Source: Mikrocytos mackini (lineage: Eukaryota; Endomyxa; Ascetosporea; Mikrocytida; Mikrocytiidae). From it: a stretch of 44,826 bases of DNA. The position numbers and the translations under genes were made by a program. Shown here piece by piece: positions 27,959-35,800 of this stretch. Under the pieces are notes generated by a model that was not told the origin of the DNA, did not search any database, and worked only from the letters and a program-made list of their open reading frames with translations. The DNA is taken from assembly GCA_030180075.1 (NCBI GenBank), contig JASNJN010000059.1, positions 1 to 44,826 on the forward strand. The letters run 5' to 3'. The first letter of the stretch is position 1; every line of letters begins with the position of its first letter.

Positions 27959-29698
27959 TTAATAAAATTTTGAACGAAGGCCTATTATGTTTTTCCTCCC
28001 CTCTCCCAAAGAGTTTACCTTTTTTGTGAGAATTTTATCAAAGTAGTTTTTACTATTATCTTCTGTTATCTTATTTACCTGGTCTTCTTCTTTCCAGTTT
28101 ATAAGATTCAGCTCCTCTAGTGCCTTATATCCTAGCACATTATCTACTCCCTCAATAACATGGAATTCAGTTTCCATTTCTTTCCCTAGGACTTTTATTC
28201 CTGTCCTCGTGAACCCTACGGGCGTAACGATACTATTGTCAAAATTCCTAATCGATATTCTTTCGTTGTTTCTGTCCATCATTAGTCCTAGTTTCTTTGC
28301 TGTTCGTGTATTTACGACGTTTACTTCCGCTCCTGTGTCTCCTAGTGCTCGGAAAGTACTGCCATTGATTTCTACCTGGAAATATTTCAAGGAATTTCCC
28401 GTTGCTAGTCTGTTCATCCTAAACTGGTTTCTTCCACTCTCACATCTTTCTTCGTAATGATTTAACCTGCCGTAATTCCTACAGCGGTGTCCGAATGCTG
28501 GACATCTCTCCCGACTTCTCACGTGACGCTCGCCACATTTATTGCAATTTAGTTCAGCTTCTCTCTGTGGAAATTGAACGGATTGTCTTATGGCTTGGCC
28601 CATTTGTAGTCTGTTCGGTGGTCTTTCCTCACCTATTCTACCTCTTGCAAATGTTCCGAATGGCGGATTTGTGAGGTTACTCCTCGCCCGTTCTCCATTT
28701 AGGTATGCGTTCTGCCTATTGTCCTCAGTTCTTTGAGCTGACCTTCGTAGCTGGGCGGCCGCTTCTATTTGCTGTGCTATGACCATCGCCTCAGCATATG
28801 ATGGCGGTGGTTTGGCTGATAGAGTACTCTTTATACCCTCGTCTCTGAGACCGGTTATAAACAGATCTCTTCGGACGGAATCCTCTTTCTCTCCTGTGTC
28901 GCATCTCGATATAGTTTGCCTGAGTGCTATTCCAAATTCCGCAACTGATTCAGCTGCTTGTTTCTTTGAAAATAATCTCACTCGATGGTATGTTACTGAC
29001 CTCACCGGTGTAAAATGCTCTGACATGGTTTTGTTTACTGAGTCAAGTGTTTTCTGGTTTCCTCCTAGTACACAGCTTAACAGTCTACGCCCTTCGTTAC
29101 CTAGGCAATGTTCCAGTATATGTACTTTACGTATCATACTATAGTCGACGAATCCTGTCGCTACTAGATATGTAGAAAAACCTGTGAACCACGTTTCCCA
29201 GTTTACTTCTGGTCTGCCTGGAATCTTTAAGAAGTCCGCCGGTGGTGTTAGGGTTGTTATGAGCGGCCCAGTTCTAACTTGAGCCGTTGATGCTACGCTC
29301 TCCCCTGTATTTTCGATTGCGCTTGCCGTCCGTGTGTCTTCTATCACGAATTTTTCCTGTGGAGATCTTACTCTTTCTTTTATTGACTCCGGTATTCCCT
29401 GGGCTCTCATATCTACTAGTTCGTCCTCTAATAGTTTGAATATTAGGTCGTCCTTTCGGTCAGATACCGAAGTCTTAATCCCTAACTGTTCGCATTCCTT
29501 CCTCAGTATTGCCACCGTCTTAGCTCTTGATTCTTCAATGTCCTGGCGCCAACACTGGGCTAGCATCCCTGTCAATTCTCCCCAGTCTGTAGAGACCGTT
29601 TCCTCCTCCCGATTCACTAGTAGGGTAAGGGCCTCTTCTCTGGATAGTGTATGGATCAAACTCATGAGGTTTGATTCGAGTAGAGTCGATGTCGCCAT
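27959..29698 (-). CDS. Gag-protease ORF of Ty3/gypsy copy 2
   Basis: 579 aa from ATG at 29698, only three bases inside the 5' LTR. Capsid-like region at about 160-300 (NWETWFTGFSTYLVATGF, RSVTYHRVRLFSKKQAAESV). Nucleocapsid: first knuckle-like unit CNKCGERHVRSRERC; the second, CRNYGRLNHYEERC, has Tyr where the second Cys of C-x2-C-x4-H-x4-C should be. Protease active site ALGDTGAEV intact, with a later EGVDNVLGY flap-type block. It ends just after the protease (LRSKFY, stop), where a one-base slip separates it from RT; in copy 1 the corresponding join is in frame, so this stop is probably a mutation. Confidence 0.85.
   Translation of the reverse strand: MATSTLLESNLMSLIHTLSREEALTLLVNREEETVSTDWGELTGMLAQCWRQDIEESRAKTVAILRKECEQLGIKTSVSDRKDDLIFKLLEDELVDMRAQGIPESIKERVRSPQEKFVIEDTRTASAIENTGESVASTAQVRTGPLITTLTPPADFLKIPGRPEVNWETWFTGFSTYLVATGFVDYSMIRKVHILEHCLGNEGRRLLSCVLGGNQKTLDSVNKTMSEHFTPVRSVTYHRVRLFSKKQAAESVAEFGIALRQTISRCDTGEKEDSVRRDLFITGLRDEGIKSTLSAKPPPSYAEAMVIAQQIEAAAQLRRSAQRTEDNRQNAYLNGERARSNLTNPPFGTFARGRIGEERPPNRLQMGQAIRQSVQFPQREAELNCNKCGERHVRSRERCPAFGHRCRNYGRLNHYEERCESGRNQFRMNRLATGNSLKYFQVEINGSTFRALGDTGAEVNVVNTRTAKKLGLMMDRNNERISIRNFDNSIVTPVGFTRTGIKVLGKEMETEFHVIEGVDNVLGYKALEELNLINWKEEDQVNKITEDNSKNYFDKILTKKVNSLGEGRKNIIGLRSKFY
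29683..29697 (-). other. Candidate primer-binding site overlapping the gag start codon
   Basis: Reading the minus strand after the LTR end (..TTTACA), the next bases are AT-A-TGGCGACATCGACTC. A TGG three bases inside the LTR is where a tRNA-complementary site normally begins, and that TGG contains the last two bases of the gag ATG. No other room exists between LTR and gag. The priming tRNA is not identified. Confidence 0.5.
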
Positions 29699-29700
29699 AT

Positions 29701-29798
29701 TGTAAAGTCTCGTAATTCTTTTGAAAAATTAAAAGTTAAAAATAGAATTAGTTAGAAATAGACGAAAAAAGCGGGGGCTTAGTAGTCCCATTACAACA
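29701..29798 (-). repeat. 5' LTR of Ty3/gypsy copy 2
   Basis: 98 bp, beginning TGTAAAGTCTCG and ending CCCATTACAACA on the plus strand. About nine differences from 25228-25325, six of them clustered in one 20-bp stretch. Very short for an LTR of this superfamily. Confidence 0.9.
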
Positions 29799-30158
29799 GT
29801 GACAGGCTGATCTAGAAACCCTTTCAGGGTTATCATAGGGCCTTAAACGGCTCTGGGGGACCAGGATTAGGCTAGAGAAATCCAAAGTGAATCATCTAGT
29901 TGTAATGGAGTCCCATGGTTTCACAAGGAAGGGCTAAAGTGGCCAGGCGACCGTGCCTTAGTTAATAATAATTAATTATAGGTTTAAAAGGGTCTCCCAC
30001 GGCAAGGTGTATGAATATTCACAATATATCGAACCAATACTAATCATTGTTCGGGTTATAACGTATTTTTGGACATAAAGAACCAGATTTTGCTAACGTA
30101 CCACTACGTTATATAGGGGTTTGACTGTATTAAATATTACTAATCTTGGTCACATGTT
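29799..30158. other. GC-richer unexplained block between the retroelement and MULE-1
   Basis: About 360 bp. Bases 29799-29960 are far less AT-rich than any nearby non-coding DNA and contain short inverted words (AACCCTTTCAGGGTT; GGCCTTAAACGGCTC). No reading frame, tRNA or rRNA match is evident. It could be the remains of another retroelement or a structured RNA. Confidence 0.4.
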
Positions 30159-30383
30159 AATTTTAAAAGACTTTAATATTATTACACAACTTTTTTACAC
30201 TATTGTAGGTATTTTTGTTAGTTTTAAAAACGTTCATATATTTAATTATTTCCTTTAGACCGCGATATTCAACTGTTATTGTTATTAATGATTTATGTGA
30301 TTTTTTGTTGTTCTTTTTTAAATTTTTACTTTCACAAAACTTTTCGAGACATCACGCCTCCATAAGCCTTCGAATTCTCTTTT
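30159..30383. repeat. Left terminal inverted repeat of MULE-1
   Basis: About 225 bp, nearly the exact reverse complement of 33987-34210 (a few mismatches, e.g. GACCGCGATATTC against GACGGTGATATTC). It begins AATTTTAAAAGACT. Confidence 0.88.
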
Positions 30384-31329
30384 GATAACTGACTGATGTT
30401 TTTCTTGATGTTATGACGCATTCTCCAGCCATACATGTTAATCATCGCCCGTGGATATGACGACAAACAGAAAACTAACTTATCACTACCTCAACCCTAT
30501 AGGCTTCAAACAAGATCATATTTTCCCGTAATTCTGCATTATAGACAAAGTCGAATATTCCAAACGAACAAGAATGCAATATGCCGTTCTTAAAAAATTG
30601 AAACAACGAAACACAGTTGTATGGTATAGATATGGTTGCACCACATTGTATTCTTTAAAAACACATGGCAACTCAAACGAAGGCCATTTTTGCTGTTGAA
30701 CTTTAAAGGCGAATCTTGAACAGAATTTAATAATGTAAGTATACGAAACTGGCATGTGCCACACAGGTAACCCTATCCTGTGTGCGTCTATGTTCGGGCA
30801 CGGTTTGTTACTAATGTGGGAAGTATAATTGATGAGTTAGAATCATTTCTCGCCAATAACATTATGAAATTGAAATTCTACGAAACAAATGAAACAACAG
30901 TTTACCAAGAAATGGAATCCCGAATGGCATATAACAGAATTTTTGCCTACATTTATTATTAGAAGTTTTCTAATAACGATGATATCCGTTAGTATTATGG
31001 AATTTATCTATAATCGCCTGGGGATATGTGTGATTTAATTTGAGAGTATATAATAATTCAAAACAATATTTAATAAATATGCAACCCTAATATGTAACAA
31101 TGTTTTAATACAAACGACATAATTGTTCAAATTTAATAACTTTCATGATTGTGGATTAAATTTAAAGTTTGTATAAATGGAACTAAATCAACCTATCTTG
31201 AATGTTTTATCATAATAATAATTGAAAATAAGCTCCTAAATTATTTGTAACGTCACATGTCCAACGGTCTACAACAATAAAACTCTGCATCTAGATCCAA
31301 ACGTAATTTCCTAATTTTTTCAACACATC
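30384..31329. other. Interior of MULE-1 with decayed plus-strand coding traces
   Basis: About 950 bp. On the plus strand there are short protein-like runs broken by stops (RNTVVWYRYGCTTLYSLKTH near 30607; FVTNVGSIIDELESFLANNI in the last 60 codons of 30780-30962). They may be a decayed second gene or captured host DNA. No family recognised. The minus-strand 82-codon frame at 30516-30764 is probably a shadow. Confidence 0.35.
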
Positions 31330-33969
31330 TTATATGTGATGGCTGTTCGCAACAATCACAGAAAATCCGCCAATCCCCATAGCAGTCCCGTCATCTTCAT
31401 TCATGAAGCAGTATTTGCAATAATACAAATCTACAAGCGGTTTATTCAACGGCCTCCCAACATTAATCTTCTTGTCTTTCTTGAGTGTCAATTTCTTGGC
31501 TTTCTTGTAAATTGAGTTTAAAGGCAAACTATTCTGTGGCGTGCCTTTACGCTTCGAGTTGTCAATTTCAATATCCTTCAACTGTCTATTTAATGTACTA
31601 ATCTCTAAGTCTTTGAATAATACCTCTAAACATTCGTCTACCGTTCCGAGTGCTCGGATATCATTATTTACAGTTGTGTAAGTTTCAAGAATATCCAACT
31701 TTTTAACGATTTTCTGTTTGATTTCCTTATTGGAAGAACCAATATCGCCTTGACCTGTGTTTATAATATCGCTCGAGACAATCTGAACGTTTGAATAATT
31801 GTTTTCACAATTTGTTTCTCTTGCATTTGTAAAAGCAGGATTTCGTCTTAAATTTGCTGTTTTTATATTTATAATTGCCGATTTGAAGAATACATCGTAG
31901 ACCTTATGTGTGTGTTTGCAAAGCAATTGGGAATTCAGATAATTCAAACATGTGCAACTCATCATATGATGACAAAGCTGGCAAACTTCACACTCATACT
32001 TCGGACATTCGGTACATGTAAAGCAGCAGACCTTGATCTCATATTTCTTAAAAGTGTAAAGAGAAGTTGAAATCTGAAAGATCTTTGACCCATCCAATTT
32101 ATAAATCTTTTTATGGTTTTTCCTGGTTTTTCTATAGCGATCTCCCAAAATAGTTTTATATGTACTTTGCAATGTAATTTTGTTTTGGATACTCATCTTC
32201 ACAGAACAATCCTCTAGTTTCAGGAACAAATCATCTAATCTACTGCGAACATTATTATTCAGTTGCGTTCTTTTAAACATGGAAAAGAATGATTCACATG
32301 CATTGTTTGTATTCGCAATGGCATTTGTTCTTATGTATAATGCCCATCGTTCAATATGATGAGAATATTGTTTCATAAAGTACAAATAGAAGGAATTGCA
32401 GTTTACACGGGTGAAACTCAGTAATCTTTGATAGATGATGAAAAAATCTTGTTCCTTGGTCATATTCATAAGTGTATTGATCATATTTGCCACTTTTTTC
32501 TTTTCTGGCTTGTTGCTAATCAGGTTATTTAGCTTTATATTCCAAGCTCTTCGTAAATGATAGTAGCAATATAAGTAGCGGATATCTGTTTGGCTAGCGT
32601 TGGCCCAAGCATTAAAAAACCCCGGATACATATCGCTCATAAAAAAGCGTATCCGGGGTTGAAATTCCAAAGTTGTTAGGAAATCTTGGCCGCATGTTGT
32701 GAGGGTATATTCATTTTCACTTGTTGTCAGAATGAAAATGAAAGGCACTGAAACATGTAAACTATTTATAACAAACCCCACGACGAGTAAAAGACCATAT
32801 CTATTGGTCGAGTGCGTGGAGTCGAAGAATATACCCTTTGAATGGAATTTTTTAAAGTTTTCCTGCATAAAAGATGTGTTGAAGCTTGCCACGAATTCTT
32901 CTTTGTTATTATCGTGGGGGCCGGGTTTGTTAAAGGGATAATATGAATAAATCCGAATTTTCCCCAACTCTACATACTTGTCTAAAAGATATCCGAAGTT
33001 TGTTTCATCGTCATTAGCTATTCTTTCGGTTTGAGTATACTTCATTTTTAAATAGTTTAAATAATCCTTTGTTATGGTTTCTTCCCGTGATGTAATTGGA
33101 TTATGTGCAACTTCTTTTGTCAAATCGCGCCAAATTCTTTCAATGCTTATTCCTTGTCTCAGTTTTATAATTAATCGGTTCTTTACAAACGGCGGTATGG
33201 AAATTTGATTGAAATCTGGTTTGTGAGAATGTTGTAGGTGATATTTGATATGGATGTTATTTCTAGATTTGATCTGAACTGTAACAAAATAAGGGCAAGT
33301 TTTAAATCCATTCCAAGTATACTTACATTTGAAGTATTTGAATGTCGTGTATCCTTTGTTTACCGTATTATTGAGGATAATTGTCTGATTACAGGTTTTT
33401 AGAAGGGCATCCAAAAACTCATCTAAGCTTTTGATTGAAGTCTTTGTAGTTTTCATGACTTCTAGAGACTTCCCGTGGCATTCATTAAAATGTGTTATTA
33501 AATTTAGTTGAAGAGAAAACACCAACTGACAGAGTTTACATAGATAGTTCCCTTGTATATGTACTGTGTCTTCGTCATATATGAACTCGCTATAAGGATT
33601 GGGGGCGCTCACTCGATTTGTTGTTGAATTTCCCGCGTGGTGTTTTTGCTGGTCTAATGGACGTTTAGGTGGGAGGTCCGCAAGTAAAGGATGACTAGTT
33701 TCGGAATTAATAGTTATACATTCTTTGTTGGCTAAGTTGTTTATAAAGGAGTTGTTGGATGAATTGTTTCTTGGTTGGCTATTGGCAACAAATCCCGAGG
33801 TCGACAATGAAGAATTAAATAGATAGCCGGGCTTGGTGTCAATGTTCCCAGTGTTTTGAATTATATTAAATCCCGCATGGCCTGGATTGATCGATAAAAT
33901 TTCGTTTGTTGGCAGTGTATCGCAGATGTACGAGCAGTCATTCAAATCTAATTCATCGTTGTGTGTCAT
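31330..33969 (-). CDS. MULE transposase (MULE-1), intact
   Basis: 879 aa. N-terminal C2H2 finger at about 144-165 (CKLCQLVF...HFNECH). FAR1/GCM-like zinc cluster at about 215-249 (KCKYTWNGFKTCPYF ... YHLQHSH). Catalytic domain: D383 in FFDSTHSTNRYG, D446 in FFMSDMYPG, the C-x2-H of YLYCYYHLRRAW, and E559 in NTNNACESFFSMF. A SWIM-type zinc motif follows at about 665-700 (SCTCLNYLNSQLLCKHTHKV). This is the full domain order of Mutator-like transposases, with no stop or frameshift, so it is a potentially active enzyme. It shares the STHSTNxYG motif and architecture with the MULE-2 transposase but is otherwise quite different. Confidence 0.9.
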   Translation of the reverse strand: MTHNDELDLNDCSYICDTLPTNEILSINPGHAGFNIIQNTGNIDTKPGYLFNSSLSTSGFVANSQPRNNSSNNSFINNLANKECITINSETSHPLLADLPPKRPLDQQKHHAGNSTTNRVSAPNPYSEFIYDEDTVHIQGNYLCKLCQLVFSLQLNLITHFNECHGKSLEVMKTTKTSIKSLDEFLDALLKTCNQTIILNNTVNKGYTTFKYFKCKYTWNGFKTCPYFVTVQIKSRNNIHIKYHLQHSHKPDFNQISIPPFVKNRLIIKLRQGISIERIWRDLTKEVAHNPITSREETITKDYLNYLKMKYTQTERIANDDETNFGYLLDKYVELGKIRIYSYYPFNKPGPHDNNKEEFVASFNTSFMQENFKKFHSKGIFFDSTHSTNRYGLLLVVGFVINSLHVSVPFIFILTTSENEYTLTTCGQDFLTTLEFQPRIRFFMSDMYPGFFNAWANASQTDIRYLYCYYHLRRAWNIKLNNLISNKPEKKKVANMINTLMNMTKEQDFFIIYQRLLSFTRVNCNSFYLYFMKQYSHHIERWALYIRTNAIANTNNACESFFSMFKRTQLNNNVRSRLDDLFLKLEDCSVKMSIQNKITLQSTYKTILGDRYRKTRKNHKKIYKLDGSKIFQISTSLYTFKKYEIKVCCFTCTECPKYECEVCQLCHHMMSCTCLNYLNSQLLCKHTHKVYDVFFKSAIINIKTANLRRNPAFTNARETNCENNYSNVQIVSSDIINTGQGDIGSSNKEIKQKIVKKLDILETYTTVNNDIRALGTVDECLEVLFKDLEISTLNRQLKDIEIDNSKRKGTPQNSLPLNSIYKKAKKLTLKKDKKINVGRPLNKPLVDLYYCKYCFMNEDDGTAMGIGGFSVIVANSHHI

Positions 33970-33986
33970 TGGTAAGAGTGTGTACT

Positions 33987-34210
33987 AAAGAGAATTCGAA
34001 GGCGTATGAAGGCGTGATGTCTCGAAAAGTTTTGAGAAAGTAAAAATTTAAAAAAGAACAACAAAAAATCACATAAATCGTTAATAACAATAACAGTTGA
34101 ATATCACCGTCTAAAGGAAATAATTAAATATATGAACGTTTTTAAAACTAACAAAAATACCTACAATAGTGTAAAAAAGTTGTGTCAAAATATAAGAGTC
34201 TTTTAGAATT
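33987..34210. repeat. Right terminal inverted repeat of MULE-1
   Basis: 224 bp, reverse complement of 30159-30383. Its inner edge is 17 bp upstream of the transposase ATG, so the repeat very likely carries the transposase promoter. Confidence 0.88.
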
Positions 34211-34462
34211 CACGTTTTCCTTAAATTAGTTAGTCCCATTTTTACACGCCTAACTAATTATTCCAATTCTAAATATAAGGCTAGTTGGTCGTAGTACCAA
34301 TAATAAACATTAAATTAAAGTATATTTTACCAAAAATCTTCAAAGCAACAAATTTAATTTTTTTAATTTTTCAAGGATAAAAAATAAAAAAATAAAAATT
34401 TTGTCAACACTGGTAAAAAGTAACTAAATATAATTAAAAATAACTAAAACAAGTTAAATCAT
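34211..34462. promoter_or_regulatory. Upstream region of the ATPase gene
   Basis: About 250 bp, increasingly A-rich toward the start codon. Contains an 8-bp inverted repeat TTAGTTAG...CTAACTAA (34228-34257) around CCCATTTTTACACG. Confidence 0.3.
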
Positions 34463-35623
34463 ATGCCACAAACTGTGAGAAAAACCACTAGACAACCTAA
34501 AACTCCCGAAAAGACATTATTTGATGAAACAGGTGATAACACAGAGTCAACAAACCCAAATAGTATTACATCACAGTGTATAACAGATACTAACAGTCCG
34601 CAAGATCTTGCTGGAATATTTTCAAAAGTTATGTCCGAAAATAGTTATCTTAGACATGAGTTGACAACTATACACGACACATGTGAGACCTTCTTACTAG
34701 ACAACGCATATCTAGCCTTCTACCTTCTGAAACATATGTTCATACAAGAGTGTAGTATCGTCATAAACAACGATCCTGGAAGTGGGAAGACATCATACTT
34801 CGCCACAACTCAAGCATTAGAAAAGCAAGACCCTGGCCACTTTGTAATGAAATACATAAGGCCTGAAGACAGAGAAGAGGTAATAAAACTATGTAGCCGT
34901 TTATTTGTGTTCAACATAAACTGTAAGTCCTTATTGGCAGAAGCTGAAAATAAGATCAAGGACACACAAGAAAAATCAATAGAAGAGTGCTTTGTCAGCA
35001 AATTGATAGAAACGGTCGTTGATCTATTTATTGAAAGGGCGCAACTAAAACAAATTGATGCTAATATGCTAACGACTTTAAAGAATAAAAGTATAAACTC
35101 CCTTTCACACAACACGTCGCATATCGGAACACAAATCTCTATTCACAGCACCCTAATGAAATATCTCGTCGGGCTGATCACAATTGGTAATGGTATCACG
35201 AAAAAAGAACCTATCAATAGTACTGATTCCAACAACAGCAATAAAACGAAGAAAACAAAGAACACTACAAAGAATACTAGGGTTGAAAAGGTCATTTTCC
35301 TAATCGACGAGGCAAATATATTCAGAACAAAGCACATCAGTTCATCTTTCTTGGGTGCAGAATACAAACACAGAAATTTCATGGTTACTTTGTTCGATAG
35401 GGCTTGGTTTTTTGACACAGACGGGACTAAAATAAGAAACTTCCAGTTTGTATTCGCATCCGTACTTCCCATCTCTACCAGAAGAGAAACAGACCCTAAC
35501 AAATGGAAAATTAGATCTTTTCTCCCGATAATTAATGACAACATGGACTATTCGTTTGGAGAAATTTGTCCCCAAAAGTTCATTCAAATGGCACGTGCCA
35601 AACTAAAGAATGGGGAAATAAAC
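34463..35623 (+). pseudogene. P-loop ATPase gene, N-terminal part, interrupted by MULE-2
   Basis: From ATG at 34463; 387 codons reach the insertion, and the frame then runs one codon into the transposon and stops (TAA at 35627-35629). An Asn/Thr-rich N terminus precedes an ATPase core: Walker A at 102-111 (NNDPGSGKTS, with Asn where the first Gly/Ala usually stands), Walker B at 277-283 (VIFLIDE), then a sensor-1-like strand FQFVFASVLP (328-337) and basic ISTRRE. A 20-residue Lys/Asn/Thr-rich insert precedes Walker B. The fold is P-loop NTPase, probably AAA+ or STAND-like; the family is not recognised, and similarity to retrotransposon-hot-spot or Crinkler NTPases is only a guess. The C-terminal part is at 41188-41688. 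Confidence 0.7.
35615..35623. repeat. Left 9-bp target site duplication of MULE-2
   Basis: GAAATAAAC, repeated exactly at 41179-41187. In the ATPase frame it encodes Glu-Ile-Asn. Confidence 0.92.
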
Positions 35624-35793
35624 ACATAACATATTTTAGAGGAAATCACTTTTGTTTAATTCATATTAATATTTCTATTTTTAAGCTATACACGGTTATA
35701 TTATACTATGGTATACAGCCTAACGCCAGATATTTGATTTATTACGTTATTGCCATTTTTTTATTATTTTACGTTTTCAAATTTTAAATATTT
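35624..35793. repeat. Left terminal inverted repeat of MULE-2
   Basis: 170 bp starting ACATAACATATTTTAGAGG; reverse complement of 41009-41178 without a mismatch. The transposase ATG lies 7 bp inside it. Confidence 0.95.
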
Positions 35794-35800
35794 TAAATCT

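Larger units (their letters stand above)
25228..29798 (-). mobile_element. Full-length Ty3/gypsy LTR retrotransposon (copy 2)
   Basis: Complete minus-strand element of 4571 bp: 5' LTR 29701-29798, gag-protease 29698-27959, RT-RNase H-integrase 27908-25376, polypurine tract 25339-25326, 3' LTR 25228-25325. Integrase lies downstream of RNase H, as in Ty3/gypsy. The polyprotein is broken by three frame changes. The flanking 5-mers (AGTAT left, GTGAC right) do not match, so the target duplication has been lost or the element was rearranged. The LTRs differ at about 9 of 98 positions, pointing to an insertion that is not recent. Confidence 0.92.
30159..34210 (-). mobile_element. MULE-1: Mutator-like DNA transposon with ~225-bp TIRs
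   Basis: Two long inverted repeats (30159-30383 and 33987-34210) enclose an intact 879-aa transposase on the minus strand whose ATG is 18 bp from the inner edge of the right repeat. Total 4052 bp. Flanking sequence (CACATGTT left, CACGTTTT right) is only partly matched, so I do not claim a target duplication. Confidence 0.85.

Noticed and set aside
30159-34210. Target duplication of MULE-1 (CACATGTT / CACGTTTT).
   Set aside because: Only 6 of 8 positions match and the exact repeat border is uncertain.
34228-34257. TTAGTCCCATTTTTACA resembles the terminal part of the Ty3 LTR (TAGTCCCATTATAACA); possible solo LTR.
   Set aside because: Similarity covers only about 15 bases and the rest of the 98-bp LTR is absent.
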